From contig CAOKJJ010000156.1 in the NCBI GenBank assembly GCA_948468465.1, positions 1 through 11,940 on the forward strand: a stretch of 11,940 nucleotides of DNA. Direction: 5' to 3'. Shown one piece after another: positions 6,529-11,940 of the stretch; the first letter of the stretch is position 1; the number at the start of each line of letters is the position of its first letter. This DNA comes from an uncultured Eubacterium sp. (GTDB lineage: Bacteria > Bacillota_A > Clostridia > Lachnospirales > Lachnospiraceae). A program made the position numbers and the translations under genes. The notes below the pieces were generated by a model. That model saw only the letters and a list, made by a program, of their open reading frames with translations, had not been told where the DNA came from and searched no databases.

Positions 6529-6812
6529 GACATCACGTACATAGTTGAGGACGAGCAACAGGAACGGCTATTGGCATTGGCAGACCGTTATGAAAAAGTT
6601 AATGGGTGGAACGATCTTGCAGTTTGCCGTTACCGCCACTTCCAAAAACGATATAGAATCAAAACTTCATTTTCTAGAAAATGAAATAATCAAGCTTGAA
6701 AAGGACTGGAAAGAGCAGGAGGGATTGCACTTTCCACACCGTAAATGCCTTAACTACATACGCAGAAATGCGTTCATTGAAAGGAGAACCGATTATGGCA
6801 AAAGAATCAGGT
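6529..6812 (+). pseudogene. Frameshifted remnants of a small mobile-element-type gene
   Basis: Protein-like stretches appear in all three plus-strand frames in turn. Frame 1 (from 6529) reads DITYIVEDEQQERLLALADRY and continues EKVNGW. Frame 2 (about 6610-6720) reads ILQFAVTATSKNDIESKLHF and continues LENEIIKLEKDWKEQE. Frame 3 (about 6723-6812) reads DCTFHTVNALTTYAEMRSLK and continues GEPIMAKESG. The first two look like one small cytoplasmic protein split by a shift near 6610. No good start codon precedes frame 1; an in-frame TAG lies just upstream. A single open frame from a TTG at 6545 exists but joins these pieces unnaturally. I read this as decayed sequence from an integrated element; the family is not recognised with certainty. 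Confidence 0.35.
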
Positions 6813-6817
6813 TATTG

Positions 6818-7024
6818 TTATTCCTTAATTCTATCTATTTCTGCCATGTTAACGCCAAGACTATTCAGTAATGCTTTCAAAGAAATATATTGTCTTTGCA
6901 GTTTTGCATATGTTTTTACAGCGTTTTCTTCTTTCGCAAGTATCATGCAATCTTGAACTTTCTCAAAATCTTCCAATGCGTTTTTTATAATTTCTCCGTT
7001 GTTTATTTCTTTTAATACCTCCAT
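6818..7024 (-). CDS. Small helical protein of unknown function
   Basis: A 68-residue, highly charged protein (MEVLKEINNGEIIKNALEDF... ending MAEIDRIKE) with no membrane segment, signal peptide or cysteine cluster; heptad-like spacing of L, I and A suggests two helices or a coiled coil. I do not recognise the family. It is supported as real by AAGGCGGTG 6 bases before the ATG and by a promoter with near-consensus boxes about 40 bases further upstream (7071-7099). It overlaps a plus-strand open frame that lacks such support. Its neighbours are mobile-element scars, so it may be an accessory gene of that element. Confidence 0.65.
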   Translation of the reverse strand: MEVLKEINNGEIIKNALEDFEKVQDCMILAKEENAVKTYAKLQRQYISLKALLNSLGVNMAEIDRIKE

Positions 7025-7070
7025 ATTTTCACCGCCTTTGTGATGCGTGCAGTTGTCTTTTGATACAATT

Positions 7071-7099
7071 ATTATAACGTATGTGGTTCGGAGTGTAAA
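7071..7099 (-). promoter_or_regulatory. Near-consensus promoter of the 68-residue protein gene
   Basis: On the minus strand TTTACA (7094-7099), a 17-base spacer and TATAAT (7071-7076) match the housekeeping consensus at 11 of 12 bases. Its -35 lies 21 bases from the -35 of the divergent thiD promoter. Confidence 0.7.
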
Positions 7100-7120
7100 G
7101 GAACGAATAAGTTTTTGATA

Positions 7121-7150
7121 TTGCAGGCACCTGCCACATTATGCTATAAT
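7121..7150 (+). promoter_or_regulatory. thiD promoter with a dyad in the spacer
   Basis: TTGCAG (7121-7126), an 18-base spacer and TATAAT (7145-7150) with an extended TGC before the -10 form a good promoter. A perfect 5-bp inverted repeat, GCAGG (7123-7127) and CCTGC (7130-7134), overlaps the -35 and could be a repressor site. The 51 bases to the ATG are too short for a TPP riboswitch and show none. Confidence 0.65.
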
Positions 7151-7201
7151 AAATCGAAATAGTTTCTTATCAACAGCACGCATAGCAGAAAGCAGGAAAA
7201 T

Positions 7202-7987
7202 ATGAATCCAATTTTAACAATAGCAGGCAGCGACTGCAGCGGCGGCGCCGGTATTCAGGCGGATATGAAGACCATCATGGCTCATGGTGCATATGGCATG
7301 AGTGTGATTACCGCGTTGACCGCGCAAAATACGATGGGCGTTTATGCTGTAGAGCCGGTTCGGCCGGAAATGATCGGAGCGCAGTTAGACGCTGTATTTA
7401 CCGATATCGTTCCGCGTGCGGTGAAAATCGGCATGATTGCGGATGAAGCTGCGGTGCGGGTGATTAGTGATAAGCTGCGTGTGTATAAGGCTGAAAATAT
7501 TGTGATCGATACGGTGCTGCTGTCTTCAAGCGGGACGAGGCTGATGCAGGAAAAGGCGCTGCATGCCGCGCAGGAGCAGCTATATCCTCTGGCGTCGCTT
7601 TTGACGCCCAATGTGCCGGAAGCGGAATTGCTGTCAGGTGTTTTGATTTGTGACAGAATTTCTATGCAGCGGGCAGCGGAGGAGATTTTTAAAGCATATG
7701 GCTGTGCGGTGCTGTTAAAAGGCGGCCACAGGATAGAAGATGCGGATGATCTGCTTTATGACGGCGGGCGGTTTTACTGGATGCAGGCGCGGCGAATGGA
7801 GAATTCCAATACGCATGGCACAGGCTGTACGTTGTCTTCTGCGATAGCGTGCCGGCTGGCGGAGGGAAGAACGCTTGCAGATGCTGTAAGCCGCGCGAAA
7901 CAATATATAACAGATGCGATTGCGGCAGGACTGGATCTGGGCGCAGGCAGCGGGCCTTTGCATCATGGGTATTTTATGAATAACTAA
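7202..7987 (+). CDS. thiD: Hydroxymethylpyrimidine/phosphomethylpyrimidine kinase (ThiD)
   Basis: A 261-residue ribokinase-fold kinase. ThiD phosphorylates 4-amino-5-hydroxymethyl-2-methylpyrimidine twice to give the pyrophosphate used for thiamine. The family motifs are present: N-terminal TIAGSDCSGGAGIQADMKT (6-24), ALTAQNTMGV (38-47), LTPNVPEAELL (134-144), LLKGGH (171-176), and the catalytic anion-hole loop THGTGCTLSSAIA with C209. The family's usual DPVM segment reads IDTVLLSSSG here (T104 in place of Pro, L106 in place of Met), which is unusual but may be tolerated. ThiD and Bacillus-type pyridoxal kinases share this fold, so pyridoxine use is the main alternative. The ribosome binding site (AGCAGGAAA) is weak. 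No other thiamine gene is in the window. Confidence 0.85.
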   Translation: MNPILTIAGSDCSGGAGIQADMKTIMAHGAYGMSVITALTAQNTMGVYAVEPVRPEMIGAQLDAVFTDIVPRAVKIGMIADEAAVRVISDKLRVYKAENIVIDTVLLSSSGTRLMQEKALHAAQEQLYPLASLLTPNVPEAELLSGVLICDRISMQRAAEEIFKAYGCAVLLKGGHRIEDADDLLYDGGRFYWMQARRMENSNTHGTGCTLSSAIACRLAEGRTLADAVSRAKQYITDAIAAGLDLGAGSGPLHHGYFMNN

Positions 7988-8120
7988 GATAAATTGACGG
8001 TATAATTGAGATATAAAAGATACAATTAAATTATAATTAGATTTTTAAAATGCATGAAATAAAAATATTTAAATAAAATTTATTATTTTTCGTTAAAAAT
8101 TTAATTGAGGAGGAACGATC

Positions 8121-9563
8121 ATGACAAAAACGAAAATTATCTGTACGCTGGGACCGGCAACAGACCAGCCGGGCATTTTAGACGCGCTGATTCAGGAGGG
8201 CATGAGTGTCGCGCGATTTAATTTTTCTCATGGAAATTATGAGGAACATGAAAAGCGCCTGAATGAACTGAGGGAAGCCCGCACCAGATTTCAAAAGCCG
8301 ATTGCTGCGCTGCTTGATACGAAGGGGCCGGAAATCCGAGTAAAATCGTTTAAAAACGGAAAGGTGGAATTGCAGCCGGATCAGTTGTTCCGTCTTTGCT
8401 TTCAAGATGTAGAAGGAGATGAAGAGCAGGTATCTATTACCTGCCAGGAGCTGTACAAGGATGTTTCTGTCGGGAAGAGGATTTTGTTAGATGACGGTTT
8501 AATTGCTATGCAGGTGGAGGCAATTGAAAATAAGGATATCATTTGCCGTGTCATTAATGGCGGCGTTGTTTCCAACAACAAAGGCGTGAATGTGCCGGAA
8601 GTGCATTTATCGCTTCCTTATGTGAGTGAAAAGGACAGACAGGATATTTTATTTGGCATTGAAAAGGATTTTGATTTTGTAGCGGCTTCGTTTGTGCGAT
8701 GTGCAGATGATGTACTTCAGATTCGCAGAATATTAGACGAAAACGGCGGAAAAAATATAGAAATTATATCCAAAATTGAAAACCGCGAAGGCGTGGACAA
8801 TATTGATGAAATTATTGAAGCATCCAACGGCATTATGATTGCGCGCGGGGATATGGGTGTGGAAATCGCAAGTGAGGAAGTGCCTGTGATTCAGAAGATG
8901 ATTATTAAAAAAGTATATGAAGCAGGCAAAAAAGTCATTACAGCGACGCAGATGCTTGATTCCATGATGAAAAACCCTCGTCCGACAAGGGCGGAGACAA
9001 CGGATGTGGCGAATGCCATTTATGACGGCACGAGCGCGATTATGCTTTCCGGTGAAACGGCAGCAGGGAAATATCCGGTAGAAGCCTTACAGACAATGGT
9101 GCGCATTGCTACGCGTACCGAGCAGGATATTGATTATCGCAAGCGCTTTTTTGGCTATGATCACAAAGCAAGTACGAATATTACGGATGCCATCTGCCAT
9201 GCAACTTGTACAACGGCGCATGACTTAAATGCGAGCGCCATTTTGACCGTTACAAAGACGGGTACGTCCGCGCGTATGATTTCCCGCTATCGTCCGGGAT
9301 GCCAGATTATTGGCTGTACGATGAATGAGAAGGTAGGCAGGCAGCTGAATCTTTCCTGGGGTGTGCGTCCGCTTCTGATTATGGAAGAAAACGATGTGAT
9401 TGAATTGTTTAATCATTCTGTAAGCAATGCCAGGGATTATGGATTTTTAAACCCTGGAGAGCTTGTAGTCATTACCTCCGGCGTTCCGCTTGGCATGGCC
9501 GGCACAACGAACATGATTAAGGTACAGACCGTTCAGGAGCCGAAAAAAATCGCAACCTGGTAA
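8121..9563 (+). CDS. pyk: Pyruvate kinase
   Basis: A 480-residue enzyme that transfers phosphate from phosphoenolpyruvate to ADP, the last ATP-yielding step of glycolysis. Active-site motifs are intact: ARFNFSHG (R32, N34, S36), LLDTKGPEIR (D66, K68), IISKIENREG (K218, E220), IMIARGDMGVE (D244) and MLSGETAAGKYP (309-319). The A domain (1-70 and 170-340) is interrupted by the B lid (about 70-168). The C domain carries the allosteric site around TVTKTGTSARMISRYRP. The length is that of the standard form, without the extra C-terminal PEP-utiliser domain found in Bacillus. AGGAGG (8108-8113) is 7 bases before the ATG. The 130 bases upstream are extremely A/T rich; several -10-like TATAAT strings occur there but I cannot pick one promoter. 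Confidence 0.97.
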   Translation: MTKTKIICTLGPATDQPGILDALIQEGMSVARFNFSHGNYEEHEKRLNELREARTRFQKPIAALLDTKGPEIRVKSFKNGKVELQPDQLFRLCFQDVEGDEEQVSITCQELYKDVSVGKRILLDDGLIAMQVEAIENKDIICRVINGGVVSNNKGVNVPEVHLSLPYVSEKDRQDILFGIEKDFDFVAASFVRCADDVLQIRRILDENGGKNIEIISKIENREGVDNIDEIIEASNGIMIARGDMGVEIASEEVPVIQKMIIKKVYEAGKKVITATQMLDSMMKNPRPTRAETTDVANAIYDGTSAIMLSGETAAGKYPVEALQTMVRIATRTEQDIDYRKRFFGYDHKASTNITDAICHATCTTAHDLNASAILTVTKTGTSARMISRYRPGCQIIGCTMNEKVGRQLNLSWGVRPLLIMEENDVIELFNHSVSNARDYGFLNPGELVVITSGVPLGMAGTTNMIKVQTVQEPKKIATW

Positions 9564-9598
9564 TGCTGCATCGTTTTGTAAAAATGTTTGGAGCTATG

Positions 9599-9619
9599 TT
9601 TCGAAATTATGCTTCGAAA
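9599..9619. repeat. Short palindrome between pyk and the small gene
   Basis: TTTCGAA (9599-9605) and TTCGAAA (9613-9619) are perfectly complementary with a 7-base loop. No T-run follows, so it is not a standard terminator; it may be a protein site or an RNA stem in the leader of the next gene. Confidence 0.45.
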
Positions 9620-9642
9620 TGCTTTGATCAGGAGGTACAGAT

Positions 9643-9816
9643 ATGCTCAGTGAAAAGGAAATGATAAATAATCTGATAGATATGTACTCCAGCCTGCAGC
9701 GCATTAAAAAGGCTGATAATTATGAAAAGGAGGTAGATTACCAGTTAAAATTAGTCAAAGCAAAATTGGAATCGTTCGGCATAGTGACTGAGAATATTGA
9801 TATGAATGAGCCATAA
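9643..9816 (+). CDS. 57-residue helical protein of unknown function
   Basis: ATG at 9643-9645 is preceded by a perfect AGGAGG at 9630-9635, 7 bases away, and the frame runs to TAA at 9814-9816. The product (MLSEKEMINNLIDMYSSLQR, then IKKADNYEKEVDYQLKLVKA and KLESFGIVTENIDMNEP) is charged, cytoplasmic and almost wholly helical, with L/I/V spacing that suggests a coiled coil. I do not recognise its family. It lies between pyk and dpaA; the leader repeat at 9812 begins at its last codons. The ribosome binding site and codon pattern make it a likely real gene despite its size. Confidence 0.7.
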   Translation: MLSEKEMINNLIDMYSSLQRIKKADNYEKEVDYQLKLVKAKLESFGIVTENIDMNEP

Positions 9817-9853
9817 ATAAAGAGTCATAAATTAAGAGTGATAAATAAATAGG
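9812..9853 (+). repeat. Three tandem 14-bp A/T-rich repeats
   Basis: CATAAATAAAGAGT (9812-9825), CATAAATTAAGAGT (9826-9839) and GATAAATAAATAGG (9840-9853) follow each other exactly. Units 1 and 2 differ at one base. They start inside the last codons of the 57-residue gene and end 58 bases before dpaA. Confidence 0.7.
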
Positions 9854-9866
9854 GCATCGTAAGGGA

Positions 9867-9893
9867 ACCGTCTCATAGATACTGCATAAAATA
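9867..9893 (+). promoter_or_regulatory. Candidate sigma-K promoter of dpaA-dpaB
   Basis: AC (9867-9868), a 16-base spacer and CATAAAATA (9885-9893) match the Bacillus mother-cell sigma-K consensus AC-N16/17-CATANNNTA. Dipicolinate synthase genes are sigma-K controlled in Bacillus subtilis. A start about 7 bases beyond the -10 would fall at the edge of the ribosome binding site (GGAGGTG, 9898-9904), an uncomfortably short leader, so the match may be chance. Confidence 0.4.
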
Positions 9894-9911
9894 AAGTGGA
9901 GGTGCAGTTAT

Positions 9912-10802
9912 ATGGGACGTTTTCTTATATTAGGGAAGGAAGAACGCCAGAAGTATTTATTTCAGATGCTTTGCAGCAAGGGACAGACGGTGACTTACTG
10001 TGATTCCTGGCTGGATGGCGGGTATGACGCGGTAATGCTGCCGGTTGCAAAGAGCGCGGCGTATCTGGAACAGATCGCCGATCAGCTGCAGGCAGGAGAA
10101 TATGTATTCGGCTGTAATTTTCCGCAGGAGATTACGGAACAAAAGCGCAGGCAGGGGATATTTTTTGTCGATTACATGAAAGAAGAAGGCGCTGCTTATA
10201 CAAATGCCGTATTGACAGCGGAAGGTGCGATCGCAGAAGCGATTCTGGCAGGAAAGGAAGCGCTGTGCTCGAAACAGATGCTTGTGATGGGATTCGGCAG
10301 ATGCGGACAGATGCTGGCCAGCCGTCTGCGGGCATTGGGCGCGTCGGTAACCGTCTATGAAAAAGATCTGGAAAAACTTGCCATTGCACAGGCATGCGGG
10401 TTTTATACGGCAGCGGCCGAGGAAGAGACGGTTCTTTATGAATCCGGTGCAGTTACGATAGCGAACTGTTCGCTGGAGCCGGGACAGGGAATGGCGGGAA
10501 ACAAGCTGGATGCAAGGTTCTGGGGCAGTTTTTCGTATATTTTTAATACGGTGCCGGCGCGGGTTATGGGAGAGGAACGTTTGTCACAGGTTCGTCCAGA
10601 TGCGGTGCTGATTGATCTTGCGTCCGCACCTGGCGGCCTGGATTACGCGTTTTGCGCGCAAAAAGGCATCAATGCGAAGCTTTGCGGAGGGCTTCCGGCA
10701 AAATATTCGCCTAAGTCTGCAGCGGAAATATTATTGCAGGTAATTGAATCTTATTTAAATTTATTTGACTTTAAATTATCTGAGAGAGGTGATGTCCTAT
10801 GA
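9912..10802 (+). CDS. dpaA: Dipicolinate synthase subunit A (DpaA/SpoVFA)
   Basis: The 296-residue protein matches subunit A of dipicolinate synthase, which with subunit B oxidises dihydrodipicolinate, an intermediate of lysine biosynthesis, to dipicolinic acid in the mother cell. The acid is pumped into the spore core and gives heat resistance. Residues 1-115 form the N-terminal domain. Residues 116-285 form a Rossmann NAD(P)-binding domain with VMGFGRCGQMLA (G127-G132) and a following acidic Glu-Lys-Asp (150-152). The C-terminal LPAKYSPKSAAEIL (261-274) is a family signature. Length is as expected. GGAGGTG precedes the ATG by 7 bases. The stop overlaps the start of dpaB (ATGA), so the two subunits are translated together. 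Confidence 0.95.
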   Translation: MGRFLILGKEERQKYLFQMLCSKGQTVTYCDSWLDGGYDAVMLPVAKSAAYLEQIADQLQAGEYVFGCNFPQEITEQKRRQGIFFVDYMKEEGAAYTNAVLTAEGAIAEAILAGKEALCSKQMLVMGFGRCGQMLASRLRALGASVTVYEKDLEKLAIAQACGFYTAAAEEETVLYESGAVTIANCSLEPGQGMAGNKLDARFWGSFSYIFNTVPARVMGEERLSQVRPDAVLIDLASAPGGLDYAFCAQKGINAKLCGGLPAKYSPKSAAEILLQVIESYLNLFDFKLSERGDVL

Positions 10803-11389
10803 CACAGGAGCAGAAGCTGACAGTGGGTCTTGCATTTACAGGATCTTTTTGTACATTTGCTAAGATAAAAGAAGTAACCGCAGAGCTTGCAAAACAGAAT
10901 ATGCGCATCGTTCCGATTTATTCGTTTCATGTACAGCAGATGGATACGAGGTTCGGCACGGCAGAACAGTTTCGAAAAGACATAGAAGCGATTACAGGTG
11001 AACAAGGACTTTGCACGATACAGGAAGCAGAGCCGATCGGACCGTCCGGATATCTGGACGCCCTGATTATTGCGCCGTGTACCGGCAATACAATGGCGAA
11101 GCTTTGTGCAGGCATCACCGATTCTCCGGTGCTGATGGCTGCAAAGGCACATTTAAGAAATGAAAAACCGCTGATTCTTTCCATCTCTACCAATGATGCG
11201 CTTGGCATGAACTTTAAAAATATCGGCATGCTGATGAATATGAAGCATATTTATTTTGTGCCGTTTGGACAGGACAATTATGAAAAGAAAACAAACTCTA
11301 TGATTGCACATACGGATTTGATTGCGCAGACACTGGATGCGGCTTTACAGGGAAGGCAGCTTCAGCCTGTGATTTTAGGACCGCAGTAA
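10799..11389 (+). CDS. dpaB: Dipicolinate synthase subunit B (DpaB/SpoVFB)
   Basis: A 196-residue flavoprotein of the HFCD (EpiD/Dfp) fold that acts with DpaA. The N-terminal GLAFTGSFCTF (10-20) is the phosphate-binding loop, and IIAPCTGNTMAKLCAGITDS (90-109) is the family signature for flavin contact and oligomer formation. LILSISTNDALG (125-136) follows. Length is standard. Its ATG (10799) lies in the ATGA overlap with dpaA, and AGAGAGGTGATG a few bases earlier is its ribosome binding site, encoded inside dpaA. The hairpin at 11396-11440 follows the stop by 6 bases. The presence of both subunits indicates a spore former. Confidence 0.95.
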   Translation: MTQEQKLTVGLAFTGSFCTFAKIKEVTAELAKQNMRIVPIYSFHVQQMDTRFGTAEQFRKDIEAITGEQGLCTIQEAEPIGPSGYLDALIIAPCTGNTMAKLCAGITDSPVLMAAKAHLRNEKPLILSISTNDALGMNFKNIGMLMNMKHIYFVPFGQDNYEKKTNSMIAHTDLIAQTLDAALQGRQLQPVILGPQ

Positions 11390-11395
11390 GCAATG

Positions 11396-11440
11396 GGACG
11401 CTGCAGGAATTGTTTTATATGAAAAGAGGCTGCAGCGTCC
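11396..11440 (+). terminator. Perfect 11-bp hairpin after dpaB, no U-tract
   Basis: GGACGCTGCAG (11396-11406) and CTGCAGCGTCC (11430-11440) are perfectly complementary with a 23-base loop. No T-run follows, so it is not a textbook terminator, but its place 6 bases after dpaB suggests an end-of-transcript or mRNA-stability element. Confidence 0.5.
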
Positions 11441-11468
11441 TGCCAGAATAAGCTGGATTATAATTTCT

Positions 11469-11591
11469 GGATTATTATTTCCAGATTGTATTTTAAAAAT
11501 ATAATTTTTGGATTATTATTTCCAGATTGTATTTTGAAAATATAATTTCCGAATTGTTATTTCTATATTATATTTTTAAATTGTAATTTCC
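11469..11591. repeat. Three tandem 41-bp A/T-rich repeats
   Basis: Units at 11469-11509, 11510-11550 and 11551-11591 follow without gaps. Units 1 and 2 differ at only three positions (for example GATTATTATTTCCAGATTGT is shared); unit 3 is more diverged. A partial copy of the unit end precedes unit 1. Unit 3 contains the stop codon and last residues of the minus-strand asparagine synthetase. Confidence 0.85.
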
Positions 11592-11940
11592 ACTTTATAT
11601 TTTCTTAGCCAGTATTCAATTTGCAGCAGATATGCAATCATCTGCGGACCGGCCATGAGCTGTCCGTACCATGGTGCGCCGTAATCTTTTGTTTTATCCA
11701 AAAACAGCATAACGGCAGTAACATCAACCAGTTCCCGCAGCGGACAATCCGGCAGTTCCAGCGCGGCTTTTAGACGCCCTGCAAGCAGCTTTTCATAGTG
11801 AGGGTGATACGTCTTTGGATAAGGGCTTTTTTTTCGGAACAGTATTTCTTCCGGCAGCAGCGACCGCGCAGCTTGTCGGAGTACATTTTTTACGATGCCG
11901 TCTTTGGCCTTCATTTCCCATGGAATGTTAAATACATAAT
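11576..11940 (-). CDS. asnB: Asparagine synthetase, glutamine-hydrolysing, C-terminal part
   Basis: The last 120 residues of AsnB are visible; the gene begins beyond the right edge. The frame is open through the edge: residues before the internal Met read YVFNIPWE and lead into MKAKDGIVKNVLRQAARSLL, so that Met is not the start. RKKSPYPKTYHPHYE and the C-terminal GAPWYGQLMAGPQMIAYLLQIEYWLRKY are typical of the synthetase domain, which adenylates aspartate and transfers ammonia from glutamine to give asparagine. The N-terminal glutaminase domain is outside the window. The last few residues (about VEITI) and the stop lie in the third 41-bp repeat, so the tail may be a recent replacement. Promoter and start cannot be seen. 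Confidence 0.93.
   Translation of the reverse strand, partial: YVFNIPWEMKAKDGIVKNVLRQAARSLLPEEILFRKKSPYPKTYHPHYEKLLAGRLKAALELPDCPLRELVDVTAVMLFLDKTKDYGAPWYGQLMAGPQMIAYLLQIEYWLRKYKVEITI

Noticed and set aside
6545..6871. Single 108-residue plus-strand gene starting at TTG
   Set aside because: No ribosome binding site; it joins unlike protein stretches and runs into the opposite-strand gene at 6818, which has a good promoter and ribosome binding site.
6795..6956. Plus-strand start ATG at about 6795 with AAAGGAG before it
   Set aside because: The ribosome binding site is good, but after about 6 residues the product is a Phe/Ser-rich complement of the 6818-7024 gene, so it is at most the end of a decayed gene.
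7151..7201. TPP riboswitch before thiD
   Set aside because: The leader is about 51 bases and lacks the conserved thi-box sequences.
7988..8120. Specific pyk promoter
   Set aside because: TTGACG at about 7994 and TATAAT strings are present, but no pair has acceptable spacing; the region is too A/T rich to choose.
10751..11229. Minus-strand open frames opposite dpaA/dpaB
   Set aside because: They are complements of well-identified genes without own start signals.
11469..11591. CRISPR array
   Set aside because: The 41-bp units are directly adjacent with no unique spacers between them, and no cas genes are seen.

Overview
The window looks like the chromosome of a spore-forming, low-to-mid GC Clostridia, most likely Lachnospiraceae-like. 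The evidence is the dipicolinate synthase pair (dpaA/dpaB, also called spoVFA/spoVFB), strong AGGAGG ribosome binding sites, sigma-A style promoters, and YefM-YoeB and XRE-type genes of the kind common in gut Firmicutes. The genus assignment is inference; the gene families are read from the translated sequence.

Left region (1-1500, minus strand): a YoeB-like toxin whose C-terminus is atypical, preceded by only the C-terminal part of a YefM-like antitoxin, and upstream of these an intact alpha/beta hydrolase with its own promoter. Next (about 1559-3253) comes an insertion sequence with one intact DDE transposase. It has candidate 17-bp terminal inverted repeats and a roughly 200-bp non-coding right end full of inverted and short repeats, including three copies of TTTTCCACAA.

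Middle region (3270-6215, plus strand): a near-consensus promoter leads into three co-directional genes that end at a strong bidirectional terminator. They encode a DEDDh (DnaQ-like) exonuclease with a C-terminal zinc ribbon, a leucine-rich-repeat protein resembling the STM4015 family, and an ATP-grasp protein resembling the STM4014 family. The last two are members of a conserved but functionally uncharacterised gene set, and this is the most interesting system in the window.

Scar region (6214-7100): a minus-strand XRE regulator with a candidate operator, out-of-frame fragments of an old mobile-element gene, and a small minus-strand helical protein with a very good promoter. Right region (7120-11940): core metabolism and sporulation. 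thiD (thiamine pyrimidine kinase, with an altered D-P-V-M motif), pyk (pyruvate kinase), an unannotated-size 57-residue protein, dpaA-dpaB (overlapping by 4 bp, with a possible sigma-K promoter), a large perfect hairpin, three tandem 41-bp repeats, and the C-terminal 120 residues of a minus-strand asparagine synthetase that runs off the window. Its last codons lie inside the third repeat.

The metabolic genes do not form one pathway; they are neighbours with separate signals. The only tight functional unit is dpaA-dpaB, whose products together make dipicolinic acid for the spore core.
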